Source: Caenibius sp964466155
GTDB lineage: Bacteria; Pseudomonadota; Alphaproteobacteria; Sphingomonadales; Sphingomonadaceae
Direction: 5' to 3'
Length of the DNA: 56,131 bases
Assembly (NCBI GenBank): GCA_964466155.1
Contig: CAYXMY010000002.1
Span: 1-56,131, forward strand
Of the stretch, positions 16,022 to 25,242 are shown in pieces (position 1 is the first letter of the stretch; each line of letters starts with the position of its first letter). Under the pieces are notes generated by a model. That model ran no database searches. It saw only the letters and a list, made by a program, of their open reading frames with translations, and was not told where the DNA came from. The translations under genes were made by a program, and so were the position numbers.

Positions 16022-17277
16022 AACGTATGTTCGGGACCATATCGGTCATCGGCCTCGGCTATATCGGCCTGCCTACGGCAGCGATGTTCGCTTCTCGCAA
16101 GATCCGCGTGATCGGTGTGGACGTCAATGCCGAAGCCGTCGCCACCATCAACCGGGGGCAGATCCATATCGTCGAGCCCGACCTCGACATTGCGGTGCAG
16201 GCAGCGGTGCAACAGGGCTATCTGCGCGCGACCACCGCAGTGGAACCGGCGGAGGCCTTCCTGATCGCCGTGCCCACGCCGTTCCTGGACGGCAGCCACG
16301 AACCCGACCTGAGCTATATCGAAGCGGCGAGCCGTGCCATCGCGCCCGTTTTGGCACCGGGCAATCTGGTGGTGCTGGAATCCACGTCTCCTGTCGGAGC
16401 GACGGAGCAGATGGCTGCCTGGTTGGCGGAAGAAAGGCCCGATCTCACTTTCCCGCAGACCCACGGCGAGCAGTCGGATGTGCGCATCGCGCACTGTCCG
16501 GAACGCGTTCTGCCCGGCAAGGTGATGCAGGAGCTGATCCATAACGATCGCGTAATCGGCGGCCTCAGCCCCCGCTGTTCGGAAATGGCGGTCTCGCTCT
16601 ATCGCCAGTTCGTTCAGGGCGAGTGCTTCGTCACCCACGCGCGTACGGCGGAAATGGCGAAGCTGACAGAAAACAGCTTCCGCGATGTGAACATTGCCTT
16701 CGCGAACGAACTGTCAATGATCTGCGACGATCTCGCCATCGACGTGTGGGAGTTGATCGGGTTGGCGAACCGCCATCCGCGCGTCAACATCCTCCAACCG
16801 GGGCCGGGCGTGGGCGGGCATTGTATTGCAGTCGACCCATGGTTCATCGTCTCCCGCTCGCCGGAGAAGGCGCGATTGGTCCGCACCGCGCGCGAGGTGA
16901 ACGATAGCAAGCCGGAATGGGTGCTGGAGAAAGTCCATCTCGCCGTTGCGGATCATTTGGCGGTGAATCCTGGCCGGGAGGAGGATGTGACGATCGCCTG
17001 CTATGGTCTCACGTTCAAGCCGGACATCGACGACTTGCGGGAAAGCCCGGCGCTGGGAATCGTCAGGGAACTGGCCGCAAGCCATCCGGGGCCGGTTCTA
17101 GCTGTCGATCCCAATATCGATAGCCTGCCCATCGCTCTGTCCTCTGCGCGGCTCACCAGCGAACGGGAGGCACGCGATGCGGCGCAAGTGCATGTGATGC
17201 TGGTCGATCATTGCGAGTTCCGTGAGGCGCTGGCGCCCGATGGGGCGCTGGTCGATGCACGCGGGATCTGGTCGTGA
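16018..17277 (+). CDS. wecC: UDP-N-acetyl-D-mannosamine dehydrogenase
   Basis: A 419-residue UDP-glucose/GDP-mannose dehydrogenase family protein that follows E. coli WecC closely along its length. It has ISVIGLGYIGLPTAAMFASR, GQIHIVEPDLD, LESTSPVGATEQMA, the catalytic-Lys segment MAKLTENSFRDVNIAFANEL, the catalytic-Cys segment GPGVGGHCIAVDPWF and FKPDIDDLRESPAL. It oxidises UDP-ManNAc to UDP-ManNAcA with two NAD+, giving an acidic sugar. With wecB it makes a complete two-gene module. The start overlaps the wecB stop (ATGA). The polymer is therefore predicted to be anionic. Confidence 0.95.
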   Translation: MKRMFGTISVIGLGYIGLPTAAMFASRKIRVIGVDVNAEAVATINRGQIHIVEPDLDIAVQAAVQQGYLRATTAVEPAEAFLIAVPTPFLDGSHEPDLSYIEAASRAIAPVLAPGNLVVLESTSPVGATEQMAAWLAEERPDLTFPQTHGEQSDVRIAHCPERVLPGKVMQELIHNDRVIGGLSPRCSEMAVSLYRQFVQGECFVTHARTAEMAKLTENSFRDVNIAFANELSMICDDLAIDVWELIGLANRHPRVNILQPGPGVGGHCIAVDPWFIVSRSPEKARLVRTAREVNDSKPEWVLEKVHLAVADHLAVNPGREEDVTIACYGLTFKPDIDDLRESPALGIVRELAASHPGPVLAVDPNIDSLPIALSSARLTSEREARDAAQVHVMLVDHCEFREALAPDGALVDARGIWS

Positions 17278-17281
17278 CGCG

Positions 17282-18508
17282 ATGAGTGCTGCGCTCCTCC
17301 CTTATTCTCCTTTGCCCAAGCCGGGGCAGGCTGGAGTCGAAGGGCGATCCGCCTTCGGCTTCGAACGGCTGGCGATGTTCCTGCTTCCCATCGTGGAGGC
17401 GCTATCGACCACGTTGGGTGAAGTGCCGTTATTCAACGGTCTTAAGACCGCATTGTTTGCAGGGTTGTTCGGGCTTGCCGCGCTAATGGCGCGCCCGCCA
17501 CGGAGCATGCAGCGGGGAGCCCTGCGCTGGTTGCTCATCGTGTTGGGTTTTTACACCATCCTCTCACGTCTGATTTATCTGGGGGTGAGCGGTGCGGACG
17601 GGATTGCGTTCCTCGCCGTGTTGCTGGCTTTCCCAGTGCAATTGTGGCTGCTGAACGCCAGTCTTTCAGCGATTGATTTCCATTCGATCATGCGCTGGTT
17701 CGTGGTGGGGGCGACCTTGGGGGGGCTAATCTCGTCGGGTTTGGCGATCCAAGTGTTGATGGACAGCGGCGTGCGCGGTTGGGCGCTGGTGTCGATGGAG
17801 GTCAGTTCCAATCGCAATGATATCGCACCCTTTTATGTCATTGCGTTGTCGGCGATCATGTTCCTGCCTCTCGGCCTGCCGCGGAGGTGGGCGATCGTCT
17901 GTGCCGGCATCCTCGTCGTAGCCGTGCTGCTGCTGTTCAGCCGATCGGGCTATGTCGCGCTGGCTTTCCCGTTGCTGCTGGCCCTGCATGCCGGTTCGAA
18001 GGCGCGCTGGGTTGCACTGCCGTTGGTTGTTGTCGCCGGGGTTTCACTGGTTTTGCCCGGTAGTCCGATCGCGGATCGGATCAATTATACCTTCGAAGGG
18101 CATGGCGCCAATGAACTCGATGATTCAGCCGCAGGGCGAATTGAGATTTGGCGCGCTGCTATACGCGATTTTGAGAACAATCCTTTTTTAGGGAGCGGGT
18201 CGGGCAATTCTCCTTTGCCTGTCTATGATCCTCGCCACGACGAGATCCTTTACGATCATAATTATTTTCTCACCCAGCTCTCACAGCTCGGGATATTCGG
18301 GTTATTTCTGACTGTCGCCTCATTGGCTTGTTTCGTTTCCTGTGCTCGAAATCAGGACTGGAACATGAAATATTTCGCGTTGTCTGCCATATTGGCGCTT
18401 CTCGCGGTGTCGATAACCGGGGAACCGTTTTACGGCCTCGTCTCATATCTCTTTTATGTCATCGCCATACATATCGCCCGCAAGGGCGAACTGGGGGGCG
18501 GGCAATGA
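17282..18508 (+). CDS. Wzy/O-antigen ligase-like polysaccharide polymerase
   Basis: A 408-residue integral membrane protein with about eleven membrane segments. Wzy_C features are visible: NRNDIAPFYVIALSAIMFLP near 180, LLLFSRSGYVALAFPLLLAL near 220, and after a long loop FENNPFLGSGSGNS and YDHNYFLTQLSQLGIFG. It would join lipid-linked repeat units at the periplasmic face. The start at 17282 is four bases after the wecC stop and is preferred over an in-frame ATG inside wecC. Its place within the main operon, between sugar-nucleotide and glycosyltransferase genes, makes it the more likely polymerase of the two such proteins in the locus; the one at 2793 lies outside this operon. Confidence 0.85.
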   Translation: MSAALLPYSPLPKPGQAGVEGRSAFGFERLAMFLLPIVEALSTTLGEVPLFNGLKTALFAGLFGLAALMARPPRSMQRGALRWLLIVLGFYTILSRLIYLGVSGADGIAFLAVLLAFPVQLWLLNASLSAIDFHSIMRWFVVGATLGGLISSGLAIQVLMDSGVRGWALVSMEVSSNRNDIAPFYVIALSAIMFLPLGLPRRWAIVCAGILVVAVLLLFSRSGYVALAFPLLLALHAGSKARWVALPLVVVAGVSLVLPGSPIADRINYTFEGHGANELDDSAAGRIEIWRAAIRDFENNPFLGSGSGNSPLPVYDPRHDEILYDHNYFLTQLSQLGIFGLFLTVASLACFVSCARNQDWNMKYFALSAILALLAVSITGEPFYGLVSYLFYVIAIHIARKGELGGGQ

Positions 18509-19716
18509 AAGTGCTGTTTGTCTATGGGCATGACTGGGGTGGCACTTTCGTCTTGACGCAGGCGGAAGCACTGCAACATGCGGGCGCGCAAGTCGCAATC
18601 ATCTGCACTGGCGAAGGGCCTTTCGCTGCCGCTTGTCGGGAACGTGGCCTGCAGGTGCATATCAGCCCCTTCCAGGGATCGAGCATGCGCGATGTCCCTC
18701 GCATATTGCGCAGCATGGCCGATATTGTTCGCTATATCCGTGGCTTTCGGCCGGATGTGCTGCACTATCATCTGATCAAGGCAATCATTGTTGGCCGTAT
18801 CTGCGGCTGGCTGACCCGTGTCCCTCTTCGCTTTTCGCAACTCGGCGGGCCGTTGACGCTGGAGGTTGCACCTTTCCGGTGGCTTGATCTTGCCACTGCG
18901 ATGTTTGACACACGGATACTCTGTCCCAGCCTTGCTGTTCGACGTCTCTATCGCCGCTATCGTATCACTCGTGGTAAAGTGGCGCTGCTCTATTATGGCT
19001 TCGATCAACGTCGCTTCGTGGCGGCTGGGGCGGCGCAGGATCGGCGGAAAGGCAGACAGGCACTGGGGCTGGAAGCCGATGATCTAGTTATCAGCCTCGT
19101 CGCCTACATGTATGGCTCCGGCTTTCAACGTTTTCATGAAGTGAGCCTGAAAGGACATGAGACGCTGATTGCCAGTGCGAGCGCCATTCTCGCTAGGCAT
19201 CCCCGGGCGAAATTTCTGATCGTGGGGGAAGATCCCGACGGCAGCCGCGTGAATTTCGTCCGATTGAAGGAATGCGTGGATGATCTGGGGCTGAGTGGAA
19301 GCTTCATTTTCACCGGTTATCGCAAAGACGTGCCGGAGCTGATTGCCCTGGCCGATGTCGCCGTGGTGCCGTCGTTGTCAGAAAATTGCGGCGGTGCGGT
19401 TGAGCCGTTCGCCGTCGGTATCCCCGTAGTGGCGAGCGATACAGGGGGGCTGTCCGAATTGGTGCTGCCTGGCGTTACCGGTTTCCGCTTCCGACCGGGC
19501 GATTCCGCCGACTTTACGCGCGCACTCGATGAGGCGCTCGCGGCCCCAGCGGAAGAGCGGCAGCGGCTGGGCCGGAATGGCCAGTTGCTAGTGGCGGGTC
19601 TGTTCGATCCCCAAGCGTGCTGCGAAGCGCAACTTTCGATCTATTCCGGGGGGGATGGGCAGGAGAACACCTATCATAAGCTCGTCGGGCCTTCGCCTGG
19701 GGAGCAACAGCCATGA
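18505..19716 (+). CDS. Family 4 glycosyltransferase
   Basis: A 403-residue GT-B glycosyltransferase. The N-terminal domain begins MKVLFVYGHDWGGTFVLTQA. The C-terminal GT4 domain shows LIVGEDPDGSRVNFV, FTGYRKDVPELIALADVAVV, and PSLSENCGGAVEPFAVGIPV with the Glu pair that binds the donor nucleotide sugar. It is a retaining, cytoplasmic enzyme adding one sugar to the lipid-linked repeat unit; donor and acceptor cannot be told from sequence. The start at 18505 overlaps the polymerase stop by four bases (ATGA), and the next gene overlaps its own stop in the same way. These overlaps indicate a single translationally coupled operon. Confidence 0.9.
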   Translation: MKVLFVYGHDWGGTFVLTQAEALQHAGAQVAIICTGEGPFAAACRERGLQVHISPFQGSSMRDVPRILRSMADIVRYIRGFRPDVLHYHLIKAIIVGRICGWLTRVPLRFSQLGGPLTLEVAPFRWLDLATAMFDTRILCPSLAVRRLYRRYRITRGKVALLYYGFDQRRFVAAGAAQDRRKGRQALGLEADDLVISLVAYMYGSGFQRFHEVSLKGHETLIASASAILARHPRAKFLIVGEDPDGSRVNFVRLKECVDDLGLSGSFIFTGYRKDVPELIALADVAVVPSLSENCGGAVEPFAVGIPVVASDTGGLSELVLPGVTGFRFRPGDSADFTRALDEALAAPAEERQRLGRNGQLLVAGLFDPQACCEAQLSIYSGGDGQENTYHKLVGPSPGEQQP

Positions 19717-20975
19717 TGCGCATCGCCGTACGCCTCTTTCGGCACCGACTGGTCGCGATTATTTGTTCCCGACTGACCATGTCGGCTGCGGGAATGCTGG
19801 TAGGTATTGCACTTGCCCGCGCGCTCGGCCCCGCTGGGCTTGGGGATTACGCGCATCTTATCGCAACGGTGGCAATTGTGGGGACCTTCCTCTGCATGGG
19901 AATGGAGATACCCTATAATCTGGCTGCAACCGGCAATCCGCATGGCGGCGGTAATCTGCTTCTGCTGGTAGCAGGGCAGGCGGCTGTGACGCTGCCTGTC
20001 GCCGGACTGATTTGGCTTGTTCTCGATTGCACGGGCAATGGGCCAGGCGGTTCGCCGATGCTGTTCGCGCTGGTAGCGGCTGCGGTCGTTCTCAACCAGC
20101 TTACTCAACCGGTGATGAGCGGTCTTCAGAAGCAGGTGTGGGTGAACATCGCTATGGCCATCTTGCTCCTTATGCAGGGATTGGCGCTCATGCTTCTGTC
20201 GCGGCGTGGCATTGCCAGCATGCCGATTGCAGTCATGATCTATGTCCTGGTGCTGGGATTGCTGGGGCTGGTGGCGCTGGCATTGCATTGGCGTGGACGA
20301 GAGGTCAGTTTTGCCTATGCGCAAACGGTGCGTGACCTGTTCGCGCAAGGGCGGCACTATATTCTGGCCACGCTGGGCGGCATTCTGCGTTTGCGTATCG
20401 GTATCGTGCTTATGGGCTGGTATGTGCCCGCGCACGACATCGGCAACTATCAGATTATGCAGACACTGACGGAGGTGCTGTACCTCATCCCGGTCACGGT
20501 TTCCACATATGTCCTGTCTGCACGGATGGAAGGGGCCGCGTTAGCGCAAGAGGCGATGCGCGCTGCATTGGCGAGTTGTACGATTACGATCCTGTGTGTG
20601 TTGGGCGTGTCCATTGCGCTGCCGTTCGCGGTGCCACTTCTTTATGGGCCTGGCTTCGGTGCGGCGGTGACCTACGGACCGCTGATGCTGAGTGGGGCTG
20701 TCGCGTTTGCTGTGGCCAAGGGGATATCCAGCTGGTTCAGCCGCATGGGTCGTGCCGCGCTCGTGACAAGGGTGGAAGTCGCCACCACCGTTGTAGCACT
20801 TGCCGCTTTCGTGATGCTCGTTCCTGCCGAAGGGTTGAGAGGGGCGGTGTGGAGTTTTGTCATCGCATCTTGGTTCGGCGCTTGCGTTTATGCCGCTTTG
20901 CTGGGCGGCGGAATGCTGCGGGGTGGAGCGCGGTGTAGCAAGACATTTGGCGGGCTTGCCGGGTGGCGCGGTTGA
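19713..20975 (+). CDS. Wzx-type oligosaccharide flippase
   Basis: A 420-residue polytopic protein with about twelve hydrophobic helices. It opens RLTMSAAGMLVGIALARALG followed by PAGLGDYAHL, the usual start of the polysaccharide-biosynthesis branch of MATE/MVF exporters. It would flip undecaprenyl-linked repeat units across the inner membrane to the Wzy protein. Basic residues recur in the loops, as expected for anionic glycan cargo. It overlaps the glycosyltransferase before it and lies two bases from the one after it. A second flippase-like gene exists at 27916-29250. Confidence 0.88.
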   Translation: MMRIAVRLFRHRLVAIICSRLTMSAAGMLVGIALARALGPAGLGDYAHLIATVAIVGTFLCMGMEIPYNLAATGNPHGGGNLLLLVAGQAAVTLPVAGLIWLVLDCTGNGPGGSPMLFALVAAAVVLNQLTQPVMSGLQKQVWVNIAMAILLLMQGLALMLLSRRGIASMPIAVMIYVLVLGLLGLVALALHWRGREVSFAYAQTVRDLFAQGRHYILATLGGILRLRIGIVLMGWYVPAHDIGNYQIMQTLTEVLYLIPVTVSTYVLSARMEGAALAQEAMRAALASCTITILCVLGVSIALPFAVPLLYGPGFGAAVTYGPLMLSGAVAFAVAKGISSWFSRMGRAALVTRVEVATTVVALAAFVMLVPAEGLRGAVWSFVIASWFGACVYAALLGGGMLRGGARCSKTFGGLAGWRG

Positions 20976-20976
20976 C

Positions 20977-22026
20977 ATGATCTTTCTCGGCAATCCCGCC
21001 TCGCTCCATCTGGCAACCTGGCGCGCGCTCTACGCCTTGCGGGGGCGTGAAGTGGAAGAACTGTTCACAATCCACCCGCCCCGTGGGGGCTTTCCAGTGC
21101 AGCGGCGCATGGCGCTGGGCGGCAAAGTACTCTCCTATGTGCTGCTTGGCCTGTGGCTGCGGATATCCGGGCAAAATGATTTGGTTCATGCGCACGGTGC
21201 TTCCGGGTATGGCCTGTCAGCGCTTATCAGCGGGCGATCCTATGGCGTTACTATCTATGGGAGTGAGTTGCTGGCCAGGCATGGGCGCCTCTACAATGCG
21301 ATGGTGCGCCAGGTGTTGCGCAACGCGCGCTTCGTCACTGTTACCTCGGAAGAGGCAGCACAGCGAGCGAGAGAAATCGAACCGGCGCTAGGCGATAGGT
21401 TGCTATGCTTCCACACCGGCATCGACACGGCTCGGCTAGAGAGGATTGCGGCGGAGCGTACACCGCAGCGGGTGCCTGGTCCGGTGCGGGTGATGTGCCT
21501 CCGCAATTGTGGTCCTCAATACCGGACACGTGAGATCGTGGCGGCGTTGGCGTCGATGGTGGATCGCTTGCCGCCTTTCCTGCTTACCGTCCCATTAGGG
21601 AATGGCGATCCCGTCTATTTTGCCCGCTTGAGAGCCGAGTTCGCAGCACCGTGGATCGACTATATCGACGAGCCATTATCACACGAAGTATTCCTGTCTC
21701 ATATTCGCGATGCGGACATCTGCATCAACTTCGCCCGCTCCGACCAGACTAGCGCCACGCTGGTTGAGGCAATCTACCTCGATCGCCTCATCGTCACTGC
21801 TGACCTTGATGCCTATGCGACGCTTTTCGCGCAGACGGCGGACTATGGCGGCTGGCGTGTGGCGCGTGATGAGGGGGAACTGGCGCATACTTTTGCCGCC
21901 GCGGTGATGGCAGTTGCGCAAGGTGTGGCGCCGCGGGCATTGGGGGGAGCGGAGCTTATCGCGGGCCATTATAGCATGGCGGCGGGGGCGGCCCACCTCG
22001 ACCCCATTCTGAAACTGGCGCGATGA
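20977..22026 (+). CDS. Glycosyltransferase, GT-B (GT4-like)
   Basis: A 349-residue protein beginning MIFLGNPASLHLATWRALYA. Its N-terminal half has HAHGASGYGLSALISGRSYGV and SELLARHG near 95, as in GT4 enzymes binding the acceptor. Its C-terminal half has VMCLRNCGPQYRTREIV, DEPLSHEVFLSHIRDADICI, and SDQTSATLVEAIYLDRLIVT, a donor-binding region with a single clear Glu. It is more divergent than the other transferases in the locus, so the fold is better supported than the donor. The start at 20977 is chosen one base after the flippase stop; an upstream in-frame start would lie inside that gene. Confidence 0.8.
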   Translation: MIFLGNPASLHLATWRALYALRGREVEELFTIHPPRGGFPVQRRMALGGKVLSYVLLGLWLRISGQNDLVHAHGASGYGLSALISGRSYGVTIYGSELLARHGRLYNAMVRQVLRNARFVTVTSEEAAQRAREIEPALGDRLLCFHTGIDTARLERIAAERTPQRVPGPVRVMCLRNCGPQYRTREIVAALASMVDRLPPFLLTVPLGNGDPVYFARLRAEFAAPWIDYIDEPLSHEVFLSHIRDADICINFARSDQTSATLVEAIYLDRLIVTADLDAYATLFAQTADYGGWRVARDEGELAHTFAAAVMAVAQGVAPRALGGAELIAGHYSMAAGAAHLDPILKLAR

Positions 22027-22072
22027 CATACGTATATCGTGCGGTGAAGGTACAAAACCTAAGGACGCATTC

Positions 22073-23890
22073 ATGATGCGGCTGGCTCTGGCTATTCGCC
22101 TGCGCACTTACGCAGCGCTCGGCCCTGCCAATCTTGTGCGGGTGGGCGCTTACAAGCTGGCGTTGCGCCATAAAATTCATCCCGTACAGCGTCTGCGCGA
22201 AGAGAGCTTCTTAGGTCCTTTCTTTGGCGCACGCTCATCAGCCCTGCCCAGGGCAGCCATGGCGCGGAACGGATGGCGGGAAGAAGGGGTATGGTTCGGC
22301 ATCCACTGTTTCGATGCGCGCTCGGTGCCTGACTGGCACGCCAACCCTTTCACCGGATGCCGCGCGGATGCCTCGTTGCCCTGGTTCGCGATTGCGGATT
22401 TTGATCCCTGCATCGGCGATATCAAAGGCATATGGGAAGCATCGCGCTTCGATTGGCTGTTGGCCATGGCACAGCGGGCGGCGTTGGGCGATACAACGGA
22501 ACTGGCGCGGTTGAACCAGTGGCTGGAACACTGGATCGGGGCCAATCCGCCTTATTGCGGTGTGAACTGGAAATGCGGGCAGGAAGCCTCCATCCGGGTC
22601 ATGCATCTCGCCGCGACGGCGCTGATCCTCGGACAGGTGGAGGCACCGCTTCCGGCCCTGCGGACACTTGTGGCCGCGCATCTCGCCCGCATCGCGCCGA
22701 CTATCGGCTATGCGATCGGCCAGGCGAACAATCATGGCACGTCGGAAGCGGCGGCGCTGTTCATCGGCGGAAGCTGGCTGGGCGGCCGCGACGGCGCGCG
22801 CTGGGCGACGACCGGTCGGCGCTGGCTGGAAGAGCGTGCCCGCCGGCTTATCGAGCGCGACGGCACTTTCAGCCAATATTCGCCCGTCTATCACCGGGTG
22901 ATGCTGGACAGCTATGCGCTGGCGGAGATCTGGCGCCGGACGCTGGACCTGCCGGTCTTCTCACCGGTCCTCCATGAACGCTTGCGCGCGGCGACGCTCT
23001 GGCTGCAGGCGATGATGGTCACCGAAAATGGCGACGTTCCCAATATCGGCGCCAATGACGGGGCCTGGCTGCTGCCGCTGACGGACACCGATTATCGCGA
23101 TTTCCGGCCTTCGCTCCAGCTTGCTGCCGTGCTTTTCGCGGGAGCGCGCGCGGTCGCTGCGCCGGGAGTCTGGGATCAGCCATTGCTTTGGCTGGGCGTC
23201 GACCGGCCGGAAGCGGTGCTGCCCGCGCCGGGCAGCGTCACGCTCGACGACGGCGGCTTCCATATCCTGCGCGCAGGCACGGCGATGGCGGTGCTGCGCT
23301 ATCCGCGCTTCCGCTTCCGCCCCAGCCAGGCGGACGCGCTGCATCTCGACCTCTGGCTGGGTGGCCGTAATCTGTTGCGCGATGCGGGATCGTTCAGTTA
23401 TGCCAGCGAAGATGGCGTATGGTTCGGCGGGACCAGCGCACATAACACCGTAGAGTTCGACGGCCGTGACCAGATGCCACGTCTTGGGCGCTTCCTGTTC
23501 GGTGCATGGCTCAAGGCCGATGGCGTGGAGGCGGTACGGCGGAGCGAGAGCGGTAAGGCCATGGCGGCGGCAGGCTATCGCGATGCCTGGCGCGCGCGGC
23601 ATCATCGGCAGATAGCGCTCCGTTCGGATGGGCTGGATTGCATCGACCGGCTGGACGGGAACGCGGATAAGGCGGTGCTGCGCTGGCGTCTCGCCCCAGG
23701 CGACTGGCACCTCGCTGGCGATACGCTGACGGATGGCAAGATCAGATTGCAGCTATCGGCGGATACCGCGCTCACGCTGCGGCTGAAGCAAGCGCCGGAG
23801 TCACGCTATTATCTCCAGCGTGAGGATATCCCCGTTCTCGAAGCGGAAATCACCCTTCCTGCCACCATTACAACGCAAGTCAGCTTCTGA
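22073..23890 (+). CDS. Heparinase II/III-family polysaccharide lyase-like protein
   Basis: A 605-residue protein with the heparinase II/III layout. The N-terminal alpha/alpha toroid has CGVNWKCGQEASIRVMHL, NNHGTSEAAALFIGGSWLGG near 217 and the catalytic-type tyrosines in TFSQYSPVYHRVMLDSYALAE near 264. The C-terminal beta-sandwich is marked by LHLDLWLGGRNLLRDAGSFS and GGTSAHNTVEFDGRD near 460. Such enzymes cleave uronic-acid-containing chains by beta-elimination, which fits a polymer containing ManNAcA. No signal peptide is evident; the N-terminus resembles that of biosynthetic-locus heparinases found in other exopolysaccharide clusters, so a maturation role is as likely as degradation. AAGGA sits upstream, and the stop overlaps the next start (TGATG). 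Confidence 0.88.
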   Translation: MMRLALAIRLRTYAALGPANLVRVGAYKLALRHKIHPVQRLREESFLGPFFGARSSALPRAAMARNGWREEGVWFGIHCFDARSVPDWHANPFTGCRADASLPWFAIADFDPCIGDIKGIWEASRFDWLLAMAQRAALGDTTELARLNQWLEHWIGANPPYCGVNWKCGQEASIRVMHLAATALILGQVEAPLPALRTLVAAHLARIAPTIGYAIGQANNHGTSEAAALFIGGSWLGGRDGARWATTGRRWLEERARRLIERDGTFSQYSPVYHRVMLDSYALAEIWRRTLDLPVFSPVLHERLRAATLWLQAMMVTENGDVPNIGANDGAWLLPLTDTDYRDFRPSLQLAAVLFAGARAVAAPGVWDQPLLWLGVDRPEAVLPAPGSVTLDDGGFHILRAGTAMAVLRYPRFRFRPSQADALHLDLWLGGRNLLRDAGSFSYASEDGVWFGGTSAHNTVEFDGRDQMPRLGRFLFGAWLKADGVEAVRRSESGKAMAAAGYRDAWRARHHRQIALRSDGLDCIDRLDGNADKAVLRWRLAPGDWHLAGDTLTDGKIRLQLSADTALTLRLKQAPESRYYLQREDIPVLEAEITLPATITTQVSF

Positions 23891-25098
23891 TGCATATTCT
23901 CTATTTCCATCAACATTTCTCCACCCCGCGCGGCGCAACCGGTATCCGTTCCTATGAGATGGCGCGCCGTCTCGTGGAACGCGGGCATAAGGTGACCATG
24001 GTCTGCGGCAGCTACGGTCTGGGGCAGACAGGATTGGCGGGGGCTTTCCAGCGCGGCCGCCGCAAGGGCATGGTGGACGGGATCGAAGTGATCGAGTTCG
24101 ATCTCTCCTATTCCAACAACGATGGCTTCGCCCGGCGCAGCGCCACGTTCCTGCGCTATGCATTCGGCAGTGTGACGGTGGCCTTGAGAGGACGCTACGA
24201 TCTGGCGTTTGCCACCACCACTCCGCTCACGGCGGGGATTCCGGGCATCGTTGCGCGGTGGCTGCGCGGTAAACCCTTTGTGTTCGAAGTGCGCGACCTG
24301 TGGCCCGAACTGCCGCGGGAAATGGGCGTGATCCATAACCCCGTGGTGCTGGGCGCGCTGTCTGCGCTCGAATGGGCATCCTATCGCAGCGCGCATCGCT
24401 GCATCGCGCTCTCGCCCGGCATTGCCGCCGGGATCGCGCGGCGGGGTGTTCGCCCCGCACGCATTGCCACTATCCCCAACGGTTGCGACATCGATATTTT
24501 CGGCGGTGGAGAACCGGCCTGGCGGCCGGAGGGTGTGGCGGACAGCGATCTGCTTGCGGTTTTCACGGGAACGCATGGGATGGCAAACGGACTGGATGCC
24601 GTGCTCGATGCGGCTGCGGAGCTGAAACGGCGGGGGCGCACCGATATAAAGCTGTTGCTGGTGGGCGAAGGGAAGCTGAAGCCTGCCCTGCGCCAGCGGG
24701 CGGAACAGGAAGGTTTGGACAACGTCCTCTTCCATGAGCCGGTTAACAAAAAGAGCCTGTCCGGGCTGCTGGCTGGGGCGGATCTGGGGCTTCAGGTGCT
24801 CGCCAATGTCCCGGCCTTCTACTATGGCACTTCGCCCAACAAGTTCTTCGATTATATCGCGGCGGGTCTCCCGGTCCTCAACAACTATCCCGGTTGGCTG
24901 GCGGAACTGATCGGCGAAGCGGATTGCGGTTTTGCAGTGCCGCCGGACGATCCCACCGCTTTTGCCGATGCGCTGGAAATGGCTGCGAATGATCGAGTAG
25001 CGTTGGCCGCGAAGGGAAATCGCGCGGCCGCACTGGGTCGTTCGCGCTTCGACCGGGCGATTTTGGCTGAGCAATGGATAGAATGGGTAACGGAATGA
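23890..25098 (+). CDS. WbuB-like family 4 glycosyltransferase
   Basis: A 402-residue GT4 protein of the WbuB/WbpY-like type: MHILYFHQHFSTPRGATGIR, then SYEMARRLVERGHKVTMVCG, and FVFEVRDLWPELPREMGV near 135. The donor-binding region LLLVGEGKLKPALRQRAEQE and SPNKFFDYIAAGLPVLNNY near 315 completes it. Close relatives transfer N-acetylated deoxy-amino sugars onto lipid-linked acceptors, but that specificity is not readable here. Start and previous stop share bases (TGATG at 23888-23892). It ends the second tightly packed block; the kinase genes follow after a 144-base gap with their own short leader. Confidence 0.9.
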   Translation: MHILYFHQHFSTPRGATGIRSYEMARRLVERGHKVTMVCGSYGLGQTGLAGAFQRGRRKGMVDGIEVIEFDLSYSNNDGFARRSATFLRYAFGSVTVALRGRYDLAFATTTPLTAGIPGIVARWLRGKPFVFEVRDLWPELPREMGVIHNPVVLGALSALEWASYRSAHRCIALSPGIAAGIARRGVRPARIATIPNGCDIDIFGGGEPAWRPEGVADSDLLAVFTGTHGMANGLDAVLDAAAELKRRGRTDIKLLLVGEGKLKPALRQRAEQEGLDNVLFHEPVNKKSLSGLLAGADLGLQVLANVPAFYYGTSPNKFFDYIAAGLPVLNNYPGWLAELIGEADCGFAVPPDDPTAFADALEMAANDRVALAAKGNRAAALGRSRFDRAILAEQWIEWVTE

Positions 25099-25230
25099 CG
25101 AGAGTTCGCCCCCGCTTTCTATAGCCAGGTGTTGTTAAGGTAACCGCTGCCATTTCTCCATCTGCCGTAAGCTGGCTGCTGCGGTGAGAATGTCTCCACA
25201 AAAATTGGGAATATTCTGCGTGGGCGAAGC

Positions 25231-25240
25231 GTATATATAC
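25231..25240. promoter_or_regulatory. GTATATATAC palindrome next to the first kinase start
   Basis: A 10-bp perfect palindrome ending two bases before the ATG of the first kinase gene. The same ten bases form the core of the 24-bp palindrome at 2181-2204. It occupies the place where a ribosome binding site would be expected, and no such site is apparent. It could be an operator or a promoter element for a leaderless or short-leader transcript. Confidence 0.3.
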
Positions 25241-25242
25241 CT

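Noticed and set aside
23809..25074. 421-codon open frame on the minus strand
   Set aside because: It is a mirror frame of the WbuB-like glycosyltransferase; the GT4 motifs are on the plus strand.
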